A stretch of 64,000 bases of DNA, from positions 19,902,001-19,966,000 of the forward strand of contig OZ234498.1 of the NCBI GenBank assembly GCA_965153455.1, read 5' to 3'. A program made the position numbers and the translations under genes. Origin of the DNA: Sphagnum compactum. Taxonomy: Eukaryota > Bryophyta > Sphagnopsida > Sphagnales. Of this stretch, positions 50,000-60,883 are shown in pieces; the first letter of the stretch is position 1, and every line of letters starts with the position of its first letter. Under the pieces are notes generated by a model. That model made no database searches, was not told the origin of the DNA, and saw nothing but the letters and a program-made list of their open reading frames with translations.

Positions 50000-51530
50000 A
50001 TGGGTCGCCATTGAGATAGTGCATGGGATTATGTCATAGTGATTGACAACCATAATGCACCAGGCACAAAAAGGTGGAAATGCAATTTTTGTGAGGTAGA
50101 ACACACAAGGATAGCCACCATGATTAAAACACATTTGGGTGGTCTACAAGGCCATGACATTGTGTCTTGTCTCAATGTTCCTAAAGCAGTGTCTATATTT
50201 TTCTCACCTAAACTCCCTCCTATGACTTCAATGGGAAATTTTGGGATGTCTACTGCATCAACAAATGTTGCACAAAATTCAGGACTAAAAGCAAATAATG
50301 TGCCTTCTAAACCATCATCAAGGCCACATCCTTCTCAAACACAACTAAGAATAACATGGCGTGTTACTTTCAAGTAGGAAGTTGCAAAAGACATACGAAG
50401 ATGCATTTACAAATGCAATATCCCTTTCCATGTCGCAAATACCCCGGCTTGGAAAGCCATGATCAATTATGTTGCAAAAATTAGGGTTGATGATTTTCAT
50501 GGGCCAAGTCGAGAGGCTTTACGAACTAATCTTCTTCATGATGAAGTACAAAACATTATCATTGATTTGGAACTTCTTAAACAATCACGAAGAAAATATG
50601 GATGCAACATTGTTTCAGATGGATGGAGTGACATGAAAACAGGTCAATCATCAATATTCTAGTGTCTTCTTGTAAAGGCAATATTTTTTCAATGCGATTG
50701 ACCCTTACGAACTTGTTGGTCAACCCATGATTGCAAAATACATTTATGGGCATATCAAAAATGCCATTGAAACAATGGGACTTGATAATGTTGTGCAAGT
50801 GATCACAAACAATTTTTCTAATTATAAAACCATGGGTGATTTGGTAATGAGGGATTACCTTTCATTTGCTTGGACACCTTGTGCTACCCATTATTTAGAC
50901 CTTTTGATTGCAAACATTGCAAAGTTGCCTTGGGTCAAAGATGTAGTCACTAAAGCTAAGCATCTTATAAACTTCATGAAAAATCAAAAGTTTGTCTATA
51001 TGCAAAACATTATAGGATTTGGAACTTAAGAACTAATCTAGAATTAGATATGCATATATGTTTCTAGTTTTGGAAAGATTTTTGCAATTTTATCCTACTT
51101 TAAAGAAAATGGTTGTTTGTGATGTGTGGTGAACATGGCAAGATTCTAGGATTCTTGAAGCAAGAGAGTTCAAAAACCTAGTGTTGGTTAATTCCTTTCG
51201 GAACAATGCTAAAAATATTGTGAAGGATCTACAACCTTTCTACATTGTTCTTCGTTTAATGGATAAAGAAGGTTTCACTATGGGCTACTTTATGAGTTCA
51301 TGTTGAAGGTGGGAGACATGTTTTTGATAACAAACATTTTGTCAACAAATCAACTTTTTCAAGTTGGTCGAAGGTGGACATCACGATGGGAGTGGTTTCA
51401 TCACCCAATACATGTTGTGGCACACATTTTACATCCATTGTGGCATCATCCTTTGGGTAATATTTCTCTTAGAGCTTCAAGATCGATCATTACTACAAAA
51501 GTGGGGTGCAATTTACTAGCCTAAATTCAG
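50000..51530 (+). pseudogene. hAT transposase relic with BED zinc finger and DUF659 domain
   Basis: The ATG at 50000 gives MGRH, then an in-frame TGA at 50012. The same frame then gives RWKCNFCEVEHTRIATMIKTH, a BED-type finger. Further blocks in shifting frames give GCNIVSDGWSDMKTGQSS, AWTPCATHYLDLLI, IAKLPWVKDVV and RWTSRWEWFHHPIHVVAHIL, the order of the DUF659 region in plant hAT proteins. No C-terminal dimerisation domain follows. Several frameshifts and stops make it non-functional. It is a different hAT lineage from the relic at 8.6-16.8 kb. Confidence 0.8.
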
Positions 51531-52167
51531 AAGACTTGACAATGTGATGGTGTGGAGAAAAAACAAGTTGTAGAAGATGAATCAAAATCCCAAAATACCC
51601 TTCGACGAATTCAACCCCAATGCAAAAATATAAAATCCATGTCAGAAATAGCATGCCATTGCTAACATGTTCAAATATGCATAAAACCTACAATCTTGTT
51701 TTCACTTTGTCCATTTAATAAAAAGTTATGAACAACTCAAATTTTGACTTGGGCCGATTTTTTTGTCTTTTAATTTTTTTTCACAATTTAAAATTTGATT
51801 TAAATCGTTTTAAACCATTTTTAAACCTTCGGCTCAAACCTCCCTATGCAACTTAGGTGGTGGCCAATTAGTGAAGATGGTTTCTAACCTATCCTTGTAC
51901 TTGGGAATCTCCTTTTCAAATAGGTTGTTCCAAAAGGACTTTTCAAGATTGACATATCCACCAAATTTTGGTGCTTACACCATTGGAACAAACACCATAA
52001 GATTAATGAACATAGAAGGAACAAATTACACCATGGACTTCAAAACATGCATGCAAAGAAAAATATATAATACATGTACCATTGAATTTTCTTGCTCCAT
52101 GGAAGTAAAAGCAGAAGTGATCGTTTGTCGATCCATAAAACCAAAAGCAACAAAAACACAACCACTA
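51531..52167. other. spacer left of the CACTA element, no gene recognised
   Basis: A short frame from 51871 runs into the CACTA terminus and shows no known domain. It is not annotated as a gene. Confidence 0.4.
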
Positions 52168-52170
52168 GAA
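52168..52170. repeat. target-site duplication GAA, left copy
   Basis: GAA precedes the terminal CACTACAA at 52171 and is repeated after the other end at 60881-60883. CACTA elements make 3-bp duplications. Confidence 0.8.
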
Positions 52171-52700
52171 CACTACAACAATAGGGGGCTATTTTGCGAT
52201 CCACATATCATCGCAAAGAACAAAGAAAGAAGTTTCCGAAAACCCGCATTTGCGGACCATAACTCCTCGCAAACTGTTAAGCCTTTGCGATACCATAACA
52301 TTCGCACCCGTACAATCGCAAGTCCTTCACAACTCCCGAACTTGATACAATCGCAAAACTTTTACGATTATAACTGCTTCTATATACCGTTTGCGATTAA
52401 AATTACATCGGAAACTATTTGCAACAAACCCATCGCCGCAACGACTTAGCGAATCGACTCAAAAGTCTATCGATTTCCGAAATAAGGTCTATCGCAAACC
52501 CTTAGCGGCATTAAAATCTCACGCAAACTTTTTGGGATTCTCAGAATGCTGCTAAAAGTTTGCGAAATCTATGATTTCGCAAACGTGTTCTAGAATGATT
52601 TTACCCCCAAGAGTGTAGCGATGTCTGTGACATGGTATTATTGGTCTTTTGGTTTTTGCAGTGTTGCGAAGAATTATGACTCGCAAATTGTTTTGAGATC
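52171..52700. repeat. left subterminal repeat region, TTTGCGA/TCGCAAA motifs
   Basis: Many short direct and inverted copies of TTTGCGA or TCGCAAA lie between the left terminus and the end of the minus-strand gene. Such subterminal motif arrays are the TnpA binding sites in En/Spm, and here that role is inferred. Confidence 0.75.
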
Positions 52701-52856
52701 CACTGTGTATCGCAAGAGCATGGCACTGTATTCTTATTTTGGAAGCAGGGTTTATTTGGGTCAATTTGGGCCTCAAAAAAGAAAATATATATCAAAATTT
52801 CAAAATTTACAATGTAAAAGGGTTTGCAACCCTTGGGTATCTAACACACTAGCTGT

Positions 52857-54663
52857 CTATGTAGACTTCCTTCCCCTCTTGGATTTCTTCCTTGAATCTT
52901 TCTTCCTAGTGTTCTCTGGTGGAGGGGGAGGCTGCTCATCCTCCTCCCTCTCTTCATCGTCCCCCTGCCCCTCCTCCTCCTCCTCCTCCTCCTCCCTATT
53001 CTCTTTATCTTTGCCCCCTGCAGAACCTTCATTTCGACTAGCAAATGAACTGGGTCCACTGCTAGTGGTAGCACTGGGAGCAGGTAGCACACTGGGAGCA
53101 GTGCTACCTGCTCTCTCCTCCTCATCACTGCTGCCCTCGGAGCTCTCACTCTCACCCTCAGATGCCTGCATTTCAACATGCAAAGCTTAGTCAACACCAT
53201 AAATGAAAATCTTGATTCAAATGAAAACAATTTCAACACAAACAAAAATTGAATCCCAACCAAACCCACTCACCAATAGTGCATCAACATGTTGAAAAAG
53301 ATGCTCCTTGCCATGCTCTTGGCCCATATTCATTTCTGTAGCTGTGATCTTCCTCTTGTACCTCTTGTACTGTCCCCATAATACAACAAGTAAAAAAAAC
53401 GCATAAAGAATCTATTCAAGTCTCCGACCACTTTTGCGAAGCGCAGACCTTCGCATACTGACACTTGCGAAACAGCTTGCGAAACAAATCGCATCGTATC
53501 TACTATCGCAACCCAAAAGGCCAAAACTCCATACACCTGTCTTTGCAATGCAATTCGCATCGCAAAGGTATCGCATCGCAAAGGTAACGCAAACAGTCCA
53601 GTTTGACTGGATAGAAACTCACAAGCATGTGAGTCTTTGCAGGAAAGAAATGGAGGAGAGGGTTTAGGGTACTTACAAATGCTGCTTTGAGGCCGGGAAT
53701 GCCACCTTGCCCTAGCCTGTGGGTGGTGTTTGGAACCATTTTCACTCGCTCTGCTGCCTTGAGGAACTTCAATGGTGGATCACCAACCTCGTCCACCACT
53801 GATTGGCATTCAGCAAGCTTCAGCTCCAGTGCCTTCAGGTCACGGTCAGACCTCCCAAACTGTCTTGCCTTCTTGGCCTTGGCTAGTTGCTCTGTGATCT
53901 CCTTCAGCTGCCTTGCTGCTTTCAGCTGCACCTGAGACTGGTAGAAGGCATTCCAGATATCTTCTGAGAACTGAAGCGGCCTCTCCAAGTTCCTGTACAC
54001 ATTCAGGTCTCTCAGGTGAGCACGAATCTTCATCCTGTCATGGTATCTTGCTTGAGACATTGAATTGGAGATCTTGTCTGCAATCCACTGTGAATCAAGC
54101 TCTCCTCCATTTCGAAATGCTCCCTTGACTTGATTTATCACTCTCTTCTGCTCTGCCTTTGAGAGAGTGCCCCACTCAACTCCTCGTGCAAAGTTGGTGG
54201 AGACAATGTGCCTAATGGTGCTCTTCGCCCCAGTGTATGCCAGCTCGGTTGGAATTCCCTACTCTGCCAATGTTATCAGAGGGAGCTTCTTCCTCTCCTC
54301 CTCCTTCAGGTCGAGCTTCTCCTTTCTGATGGCATCCCTCTCATCCTTCCTCCTTTTCTTCTCGAGAGTTCTAGGTGAGAGAGCTCATGTTGTTGCTCTC
54401 TCAACTCTCTTTCTCTTCTTCTCTACTGCCTTGGCTTCTGCAGCCTTCCTTGCCTCCTCATCTCTTTGTGCTTCCCCAGCAGTCAGCCCTGCTTGCAGTG
54501 CTTGACCTAAAATGGCTGTCAAGGATGCCAACCCTTCAGGTGTCCTAGTATCGATTGCAGAGAGCTCTGAAGCTCTCAAGTGATCAGCAATCATCTTCCT
54601 CAACCTTTCTTCATTGTTGTCACCTCCTCCAGACCCAGAACCCCCTCCACCAGTCCCAGCCAT
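52857..54663 (-). pseudogene. CACTA second gene: coiled-coil protein with acidic tail, candidate TnpA-like factor
   Basis: Three exons are supported: 54663-53677, 53369-53274 and 53165-52857, with GTAAGT and GTGAGT donors and consistent phase. The reading frame is ~460 codons with two internal stops, TGA at 54387-54385 and TAG at 54261-54259. Residues 1-25 are Gly-rich. A charged, helix-prone stretch (KKRKRVER, EKKRRKDERDAIRKEK) follows. The core contains WGTLSKAEQKRVINQV and SQARYHDRMKIRAHL, then a coiled coil (LKEITEQLAKAKKARQFG). The C-terminus is very acidic and then basic (KKSKRGRKST). The core is reminiscent of plant En/Spm second-ORF proteins (Transposase_24/TnpA-like), but I cannot confirm membership. 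Both stops can arise by single C-to-T changes. Confidence 0.65.
53420..53600. repeat. intronic cluster of TCGCAA motifs
   Basis: Within the first intron of the minus-strand gene, TTCGCAT, TTGCGAAAC, ATCGCAAAGG and related words occur about ten times in 170 bp. They match those at the element ends. Confidence 0.75.
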
Positions 54664-55273
54664 TGCAATCCGCTCTGCCCAAGCTTTCCTTCGACAATTC
54701 TCGAGCAATGCCGAGAATGAATTCAAATTTCGACGTCGTTTCACTTTAGGACCCCAGAAAGATTTCACTACACCAGCTTCAAGGGATTCCGTTTCACTAC
54801 ACCTTAGGGACTTTCGGCAATTCAGGGCTTGCGATGTAACCCGCATCGAAACTTGCGATACGGGTTTTATCGCAAAGGCCGTGTAATGCTGTTACTTTCG
54901 CAACGTTGGAGGATTGCGAAGTCGGGGACTTTGCTAATGTAAGAGGAAGTTTTAGGGTTTAGGGCTTTGGTGTGAAGAGGGATGCGATGGTGGGGGGTTC
55001 GCAAGGGGTTCGCAAAGATTTAATTTATTCTGGCTTTAACATTTTGTTGTTTTTTTTTTGCATATGCCAAAGGGTTTTTACAGTATTGCCCCCTACTTCG
55101 AAATTGGTGTTGGGATTATTTGAGCAACCAGTCCTATAGGCATTGTTGAGCCCACATTGGATGCAGGTATGCATTTCTTTTTTGTTTAGGTTGTCTCAAT
55201 TTATGAGTAGTCAAGGGTTTATATTGCTGTATGACATGATTTTTGAAAGTCTAATCTGGTCTTTGCCTTACAC
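54664..55273. promoter_or_regulatory. central divergent promoter of the CACTA element with TCGCAAA motifs
   Basis: This ~610-bp interval lies between the start codons of the minus-strand gene and the plus-strand SET gene. TTGCGATG, ATCGCAAAGG, TTCGCAAC, TTGCGAAG, GTTCGCAAGG and similar words cluster at 54820-55020. Shared motifs with the termini suggest that the element's own DNA-binding protein could act here. Confidence 0.6.
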
Positions 55274-56448
55274 ATGTGCCATATTAATGTGACAGATGAT
55301 ATGTCTTCCTCCTTCGTTGTGTCCACTAGTGACTCATCCTCCTCAAATGAGGGCACATCAGCTCATACGCAGGTAGAGGTGTCTCATTCTCCTCGTGGTC
55401 CACCTCTGCAGCTTTGCCAATGCACCAAGTGTGTTGGTCAGATTTCACAAAAGTCATATGTTTGTGCTCAACACATTCAGCGATTTGGGCGTCATCGTGG
55501 TCTTACTCCAGGAGCTTCTTCATCTCATGTGGTAAGTGTCATTTACCATTGTCATTTTTTCCTCTTTGATACATGTTATTTTTCATGAAATCCTCTTTGA
55601 AACTATTTTCACTTCCATGGTTTGTTGTGGTTTTTTGAATGTAATAGGGTTCCCGTATGAAACCACCACCCTATGTTCTATCACAAGGGGTTTTAGCTGC
55701 CATAGGAAATGCACTTTCGCAGGCATTTGCTGTAGGGATTGGTACCTCTCATGAAGCCAATAAGCCACAGCATGAGGCAAGGCCACGTGTGCCCTCCGTT
55801 AGACAGCGATCCAAAGCACAACGTCCAAGTGAGGGTCATGCTAGGACTATTGTTGAGGGCAGATGGGGTATGTGTGAGTTCACTGGCAAATGTGCCAATA
55901 TTATCCAATCATGGAACCCTGCAGTTCTTGGGTTGCTTGATAGTTTGCCCTATGATGAAGAAGTTGTGGTTTGGGGTAGACGATGGATTGTTAAGACCTC
56001 TACACTTGGAGAGAGGCATGGCTATGGAATATATGCTTGTGAGGACATCATTGTAGAGGATTCAGCTAGATGTCATAGAGAGGGTCCTACTTTGTTCCCT
56101 TATGGTGGGCCTATCTATAAGAGAAGACAGTGGAACAGGATCCTCACACAACATCCTGAGTGGAAGACCTTTGCTCTTGAGATGGACACCTTTGCTAGTA
56201 GCACTAGGAGGCATAGTGATGTGAGAGTGATAGATGGAGACCCCATACGTTCTGGAAACATTGCTGGTTTCATCAACAGTATAGTGGGGACTCATCCTAA
56301 GCGTAGGGCTAATTGTGAGTGGGTTTTTGTTGAGGGACCTCCTCCAGCACCATATGGCCAAACTTATCATGAAGACCATTGCCTAGTTATAGCTACTAGG
56401 ACCATCAGATCAGGAGATGAGTTGTTTACACACTATGAGTGGAGTTAG
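55274..56448 (+). CDS. SET-domain protein encoded inside the CACTA element
   Basis: Two exons are supported, 55274-55531 and 55648-56448 (donor GTG|GTAAGT, acceptor AATAG|GGTTCC, phase 0), giving 352 aa without internal stops. The first exon is Ser-rich and has a Cys/His cluster (CQCTKCVGQ ... CAQHIQRFGRHRG), which recalls the N-terminal Cys motif of CACTA transposases. Residues ~205-351 form a SET domain. Visible motifs are GYGIYA (211-216), GGPIY, then GNIAGFIN (289-296, for GNxxRFIN), ANCEWVFVEG, and ATRTIRSGDELFTHYEW (335-351). SET domains transfer methyl groups from S-adenosylmethionine to lysine. The usual His after FIN is Ser here, and there is no post-SET cysteine cluster. ATG 55301 is an alternative start. 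The substrate is unknown. Confidence 0.82.
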
Positions 56449-56651
56449 GATTCCACCATTTCTGAACTATGTACTTTGTTTAAAACATAACATACCATAT
56501 CTATATACATGCATTTTGGCATTTTTTATTTATAATGTAATATGCAACTATGCTTGGTATATAGTTAAGATCTTTTGGATTTGGTATTGCATAGAATATT
56601 CGGCCTTCTGAAGACATGCTGCCATGAAGGTTGAGAGCAACATATCGGGAA

Positions 56652-59600
56652 ATGGGCATGCCACACAAATCAGACTCTTCATCAACTCAATCTTCATCAA
56701 ATGACTTGTCTGCTCATGATGAAGGTGTCTCTCAACCAGTTCAGGAAGCACCACTGCCTGTAAACCAAGAACAAGCGATGGATGACTTCATGGTTGACTG
56801 GTTTGGACTTGACATAGTTGATGATATGTCTGGCAACCCACATGATGAAGGAGCCAATGCAGATGTTCCACATCATCAACATACTGCCCAAGGACAACGG
56901 CAGTGGCAAGAGGCGGAGGCACATGCTCGAACACCTATTTTTCAAGGTGCAAGGTTAAGCCGTTTAGCAGCCATACTGGGGTTGTTAAACATCCAAGCAA
57001 AACACAAGGCAAGTAATACTATGTTGTCAGACATTTTCCAGTATTGTCATAGCCTCTTGCTGCCTGAGGAAAATGTTTTGCCAGGATCTTGGAAGGAGGC
57101 TAAAAAGATCTTATCCTCCATAGGCATGGAGTATCAAATTGTCCATGCATGTGTTAATGACTGCATGCTATTTCATGGGAACAATGCCCATTTAACGGAG
57201 TGCAGTACATGTGAAGAGGCTCGATATGATCCTCACATGCTTACAGAAAAGGTGCCCAGGAAATCAGTAAGGTGGTTTCCCATTATTCCTTGCTTGCTGC
57301 ACATGTATCGATGTACAGACTTGGCCGAGTTAATGGTTTGGCATAAGAAACATCGATCAGAGCCTGGTGTTATGAGGTTATCGGTTGACTCTCCTGCTCA
57401 CAAGCATGTGGAGTCAATATGGCCAGAGTTTGAACGTGACCCTAGGCATGTGAGGTTAGGGTTAGCATCAGATGGTGTTAGTCCACATTCACTTGGAGGA
57501 AAGGGACGACCTACCTCTGTTTGGCCAGTTGTTGTCATGAATTACAACCTTCCTCCATGGTTGTCTATGAGAAAAGGATTTTTGCTGCTTTTTCTTATTA
57601 TCCCAGGGCCAAGTAAGGTGAAAAACCTAGACACCTACTTAGCACTAGTGGTTGATGAGCTCAAAACGTTGTGGGATGGAGTATGGGCATATGATGGGAG
57701 GAAGACCACTGGAGGAATACCACGTGTATTCAAGTTGAGGGCAATCTGCATGTGGACAATGCATGATTATCCTGGTAAGAAGTCATGCACATGCCTCTAT
57801 ATATTTTATTATTATTTTGTTTTGTGATTATTTGTTATTCTAATATTCAGCTCTTCTACAATCAGGGTTTGGTTTTGTAAGTGGGCTGCAAACTCAAGGC
57901 TACAAGGCCTGCTCTACATGTGGCCCAAGTTTGGAGGACATGGCTAAATACTCAAGCCATCTTCGCAAAATTGTTTACCTTGGCCATACAAAGTTTCTTC
58001 CACTGGGACATGATATGAGATCAGACCCACTTTTATTTTCATCTTTTGACATGCCTTATGGTGATGAGCGTGATATTCCAGAAGCTACCACTTTTGCATA
58101 TTGGAGGGATGTGGCCAATAGAGTTATTGACCCAAATGATTCTATGGTGTTTGAGGGTAGTGGATTGACAAGGTGGGGTATACTCAACAGCTTGCCCTAT
58201 TGGGGTGAGTTGAAAATACGTCATCTCTTGGACCCCATGCACATTGAGGGAAATGTGGGCAAGGCTATCATAAAACAGCTCTATGGAGAGATGCATAGTA
58301 ACTTTAGGGAGGCCTGTGAGGATTTTGAGAGGCATCCCGATGTGTGGATTACTGCTGATCCTAACACAGGTATTGAGCAGCGACCATCAGCTCCATGGAC
58401 ACTTACTACACAGGAAAGAAAAGACTTTCGAAATCGCATAGGAGAGATGCGATTCCCTACAGGTTTGAACTTTGATGGCAAGGGTTGAATTTAGAAGTAC
58501 TCTGTTGCTTTTATTTATATTTAAATCTGTATGCCTTATACTAGAAAAAGAGTTTGAAATATAGTCGGCTATCTGTTGGATGTCTAGAATACTTTTGTAT
58601 AATTTTATGGATCCTTGTTGCAGGTTATGGAGCTAATCTTCAAAAAGCTTTTGGTAGGGACGATGACCACAAGTGGCAAAGGTATTTGAAGACACATGAC
58701 TATCATCGTTTACTGCAACACATATTGCCTGTGGCAATAATAGGCTTAGCCAGTGTAGAAGTACAAGATGCTCTTTGGTCATTGGGATATCTGTTGAGAT
58801 GGGTATGCTCAAAGGAGTTATTTGTAGAGGAGATTCCAAGAATGAGGGTAATAGCAGCAGAGGTGGTATGCAAGTTGGAAAAGGCCTTCCCTCCATCATT
58901 TTTTGATTGTCAAGTGCATTTACTAGTTCACCTTGTGGATGAGATAGCCATTGCTGGTCCTGTGCATTATCGGTGGATGTATTGGCTTGAAAGATATATG
59001 GCAGTATTAAAGGGTTATGTCCGTAACCATGCACGAGTGGAGGGAAGCATGGCAACAGGACACTTGGCAGCAGAGAGCATGTTTTATTGCACCAACATCT
59101 TGGCCACTATATATCCATCATGTCCTCATGTCTGGATGGAGGAAAGAGAAGAGGAGGAAGACCGTTTGACTGGTGCCATCCAAACACGTATGTTATTACC
59201 TACAGAGTTAATTCAGCTGACCATATTCATGTTGAATAATAGCAATGTCATGGAAGAGTGGAGGAACTTCTATGAGAATGCCAAAAGTATGAGTGGGAGA
59301 TCAAGGATTTTCCTACGTTGCATAAGTACATGAAAGAGAAGTTGGCTGAAGTGGATCAATTGTTGGCACAAGGAGAAAGTATATCATGTTTTCCAAAGAT
59401 CACAGATGATGTTCGCACCATTGTTCATGGACCACAGAGAGTTGTGACAACACGTTCAGCAATGTGGACACAAGGAAGACATTTCATGTATTTATTTTTT
59501 CTATTTCATTAGGCATATTAACTCATCTTCACATTCCAGACAAGTTTTTTAGAATGTTCTAGAATGATTTTTATGGGCATGAAGTTTCTATTATCATATA

Positions 59601-60124
59601 AGTTGTTGACTCACAATGCCTAACACAATATTAATTTCAGGATTTCCACTTTGGATGAAAAGAGGGGCCGCACCTTTGACTGTGGAGTTGAAGGGCAATT
59701 CATTCAGGACTCTAGAAGCAGTCGGTATGACATGAATATTATTCGAGATATTGTGCCACATTATGGAAAGCTGGAAGAGATCTTGGTGGTGTCTTATGAT
59801 GCACATTCAAAGTTTGAAGAGTATGTGTTTAAGTGCAAGTGGTTTAAAGTGAACCTTGCTGGTGCAAATTGCACTGTAGTTCAGGATGAGTGCGGACACA
59901 CACGGTTAAAGACATCTGCCACCAGTTATTAGCCATCTCATTGGCAAACTTCAGAGCCATTTACTTTTCCCAGTCATGTAGAACAATGCTTTTATCTTCC
60001 TTATCCCCCAAACCCAGAGGAGTGGTCACTTGTTGTCACATATGTGGCACGGTCCCGTTCTATTCTAGGTGAGAAACCAGAGGTTGTGCTTACAACCTCT
60101 GAGGTGGATGATGACCACGTATAA
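56652..60124 (+). pseudogene. TNP2-type CACTA transposase (Transposase_21, DUF4218, DUF4216), with lesions
   Basis: Four exons are supported: 56652-57774, 57851-58483, 58624-59487 and 59641-60124. All have GT-AG sites and matching phases, giving about 1030 codons. The ATG at 56652 is the first after an in-frame stop at 56625. A cysteine motif (CVNDCMLF ... CSTCEEARY) is followed by the Transposase_21 core (VDSPAHKHVESIWPEF, RLGLASDGVSPH, MNYNLPPWLSMRK). Next come a DUF4218-like region (LPVAIIGLASVEV, FPPSFFDCQVHLLVHLVDEI, RWMYWLERYMAVLKGYVRN) and a DUF4216-like end (FKCKWFKV, EPFTFPSHVEQCFY). The frame shifts once in an A run near 59283 and is interrupted by TAG at 59930-59932. TNP2 cuts and joins at the CACTA ends, but this copy probably makes no full protein. 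Confidence 0.9.
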
Positions 60125-60171
60125 TGTACTACTCATTATTTTTATGCAAATTGCCATTGAGGCTTGTGGTT

Positions 60172-60251
60172 CTATATTATTCCACAATGTTCATTGTGTC
60201 AAAGTCTTTAGCTATATTATTCCACAATGTTCATTGTGTCAAAGTCTTTAG
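60172..60251. repeat. 40-bp perfect tandem duplication
   Basis: CTATATTATTCCACAATGTT starts at 60172 and 60212 and the two 40-bp units are identical. It lies just downstream of the transposase stop and is recent. Confidence 0.95.
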
Positions 60252-60369
60252 CGAATTTCAGCCTTTATAGTTCCGGGAGTAGGCCCTTTAGGAACTTTGT
60301 ACTACTCTCCTTTACACTACTACATGTACTCCCTCAATGTCACCGAGATTTTATGCGACTTAAAAAAGG

Positions 60370-60880
60370 CCGTGATAAATCAGATGACATTGCGAAACCT
60401 TTTGCGAAACTTCCTTCTCCAGGATCCCTTTTACTACTTTGCGAACTAACGCACATCGCAACTTGTAATACGTCCAACACCGGAAACTTTTGTAAAAATT
60501 TGTGATGAGGTTTACGATACATATTCAAACGCAAAATGCGATGCGTCGATTAACGCAAGATTGTAATTTCTTGTGAGTCTCAAAGTGTTTTGCGATAGTT
60601 TGTGTATTTTAAAATTTGCAATTCTGTGAGTATGATTAAGAGGTGCGAAATGTGGACTATCGCTAGCGTGCACGGAGACTGAGAGGGTCGCAAAGTTTTG
60701 GTTGTGGTGTATGTCGCAAAAGTGTTGCGATGATTTAAGGTACATTATATATTAGCGATGGTTGGTGAACCACAAGGTGCGATGCGTGTCACATCGCAAA
60801 TATGGCAGGTTGTTTTTGCTTCGCAAACCCTTCCGGTTTTTTGTTTTTCCCTTCGCAAAAAGGCACAATATGTAGTAGTG
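60370..60880. repeat. right subterminal repeat region, TTTGCGA/TCGCAAA motifs
   Basis: About fifteen copies or near-copies of TTGCGAAA, TCGCAAA or TTGCGATG occur in both orientations up to the terminal CACTA. They mirror the left end. Confidence 0.8.
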
Positions 60881-60883
60881 GAA
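60881..60883. repeat. target-site duplication GAA, right copy
   Basis: GAA directly follows the terminal TAGTAGTG and matches 52168-52170. Confidence 0.8.

Larger units (their letters stand above)
52171..60880 (+). mobile_element. CACTA (En/Spm) DNA transposon, 8.7 kb, carrying a SET-domain gene
   Basis: The left end is CACTACAACAATAGGGGG and the right end, read inward, is CACTACTACATATTGTGCC. Both pass into TTTTGCGA within 30 bases, and both are flanked by the same 3 bp (GAA). Internally it has a minus-strand gene (54663-52857), a central divergent promoter, a plus-strand SET-domain gene (55274-56448) and a TNP2-type transposase gene (56652-60124). Both termini and the TNP2 homology identify the superfamily. 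Stops and a frameshift in two of the genes suggest this copy is no longer autonomous. Confidence 0.93.

Noticed and set aside
55536-55786. Short frames across the SET gene intron and exon 2
   Set aside because: They overlap the spliced SET gene in other frames and carry no motif.
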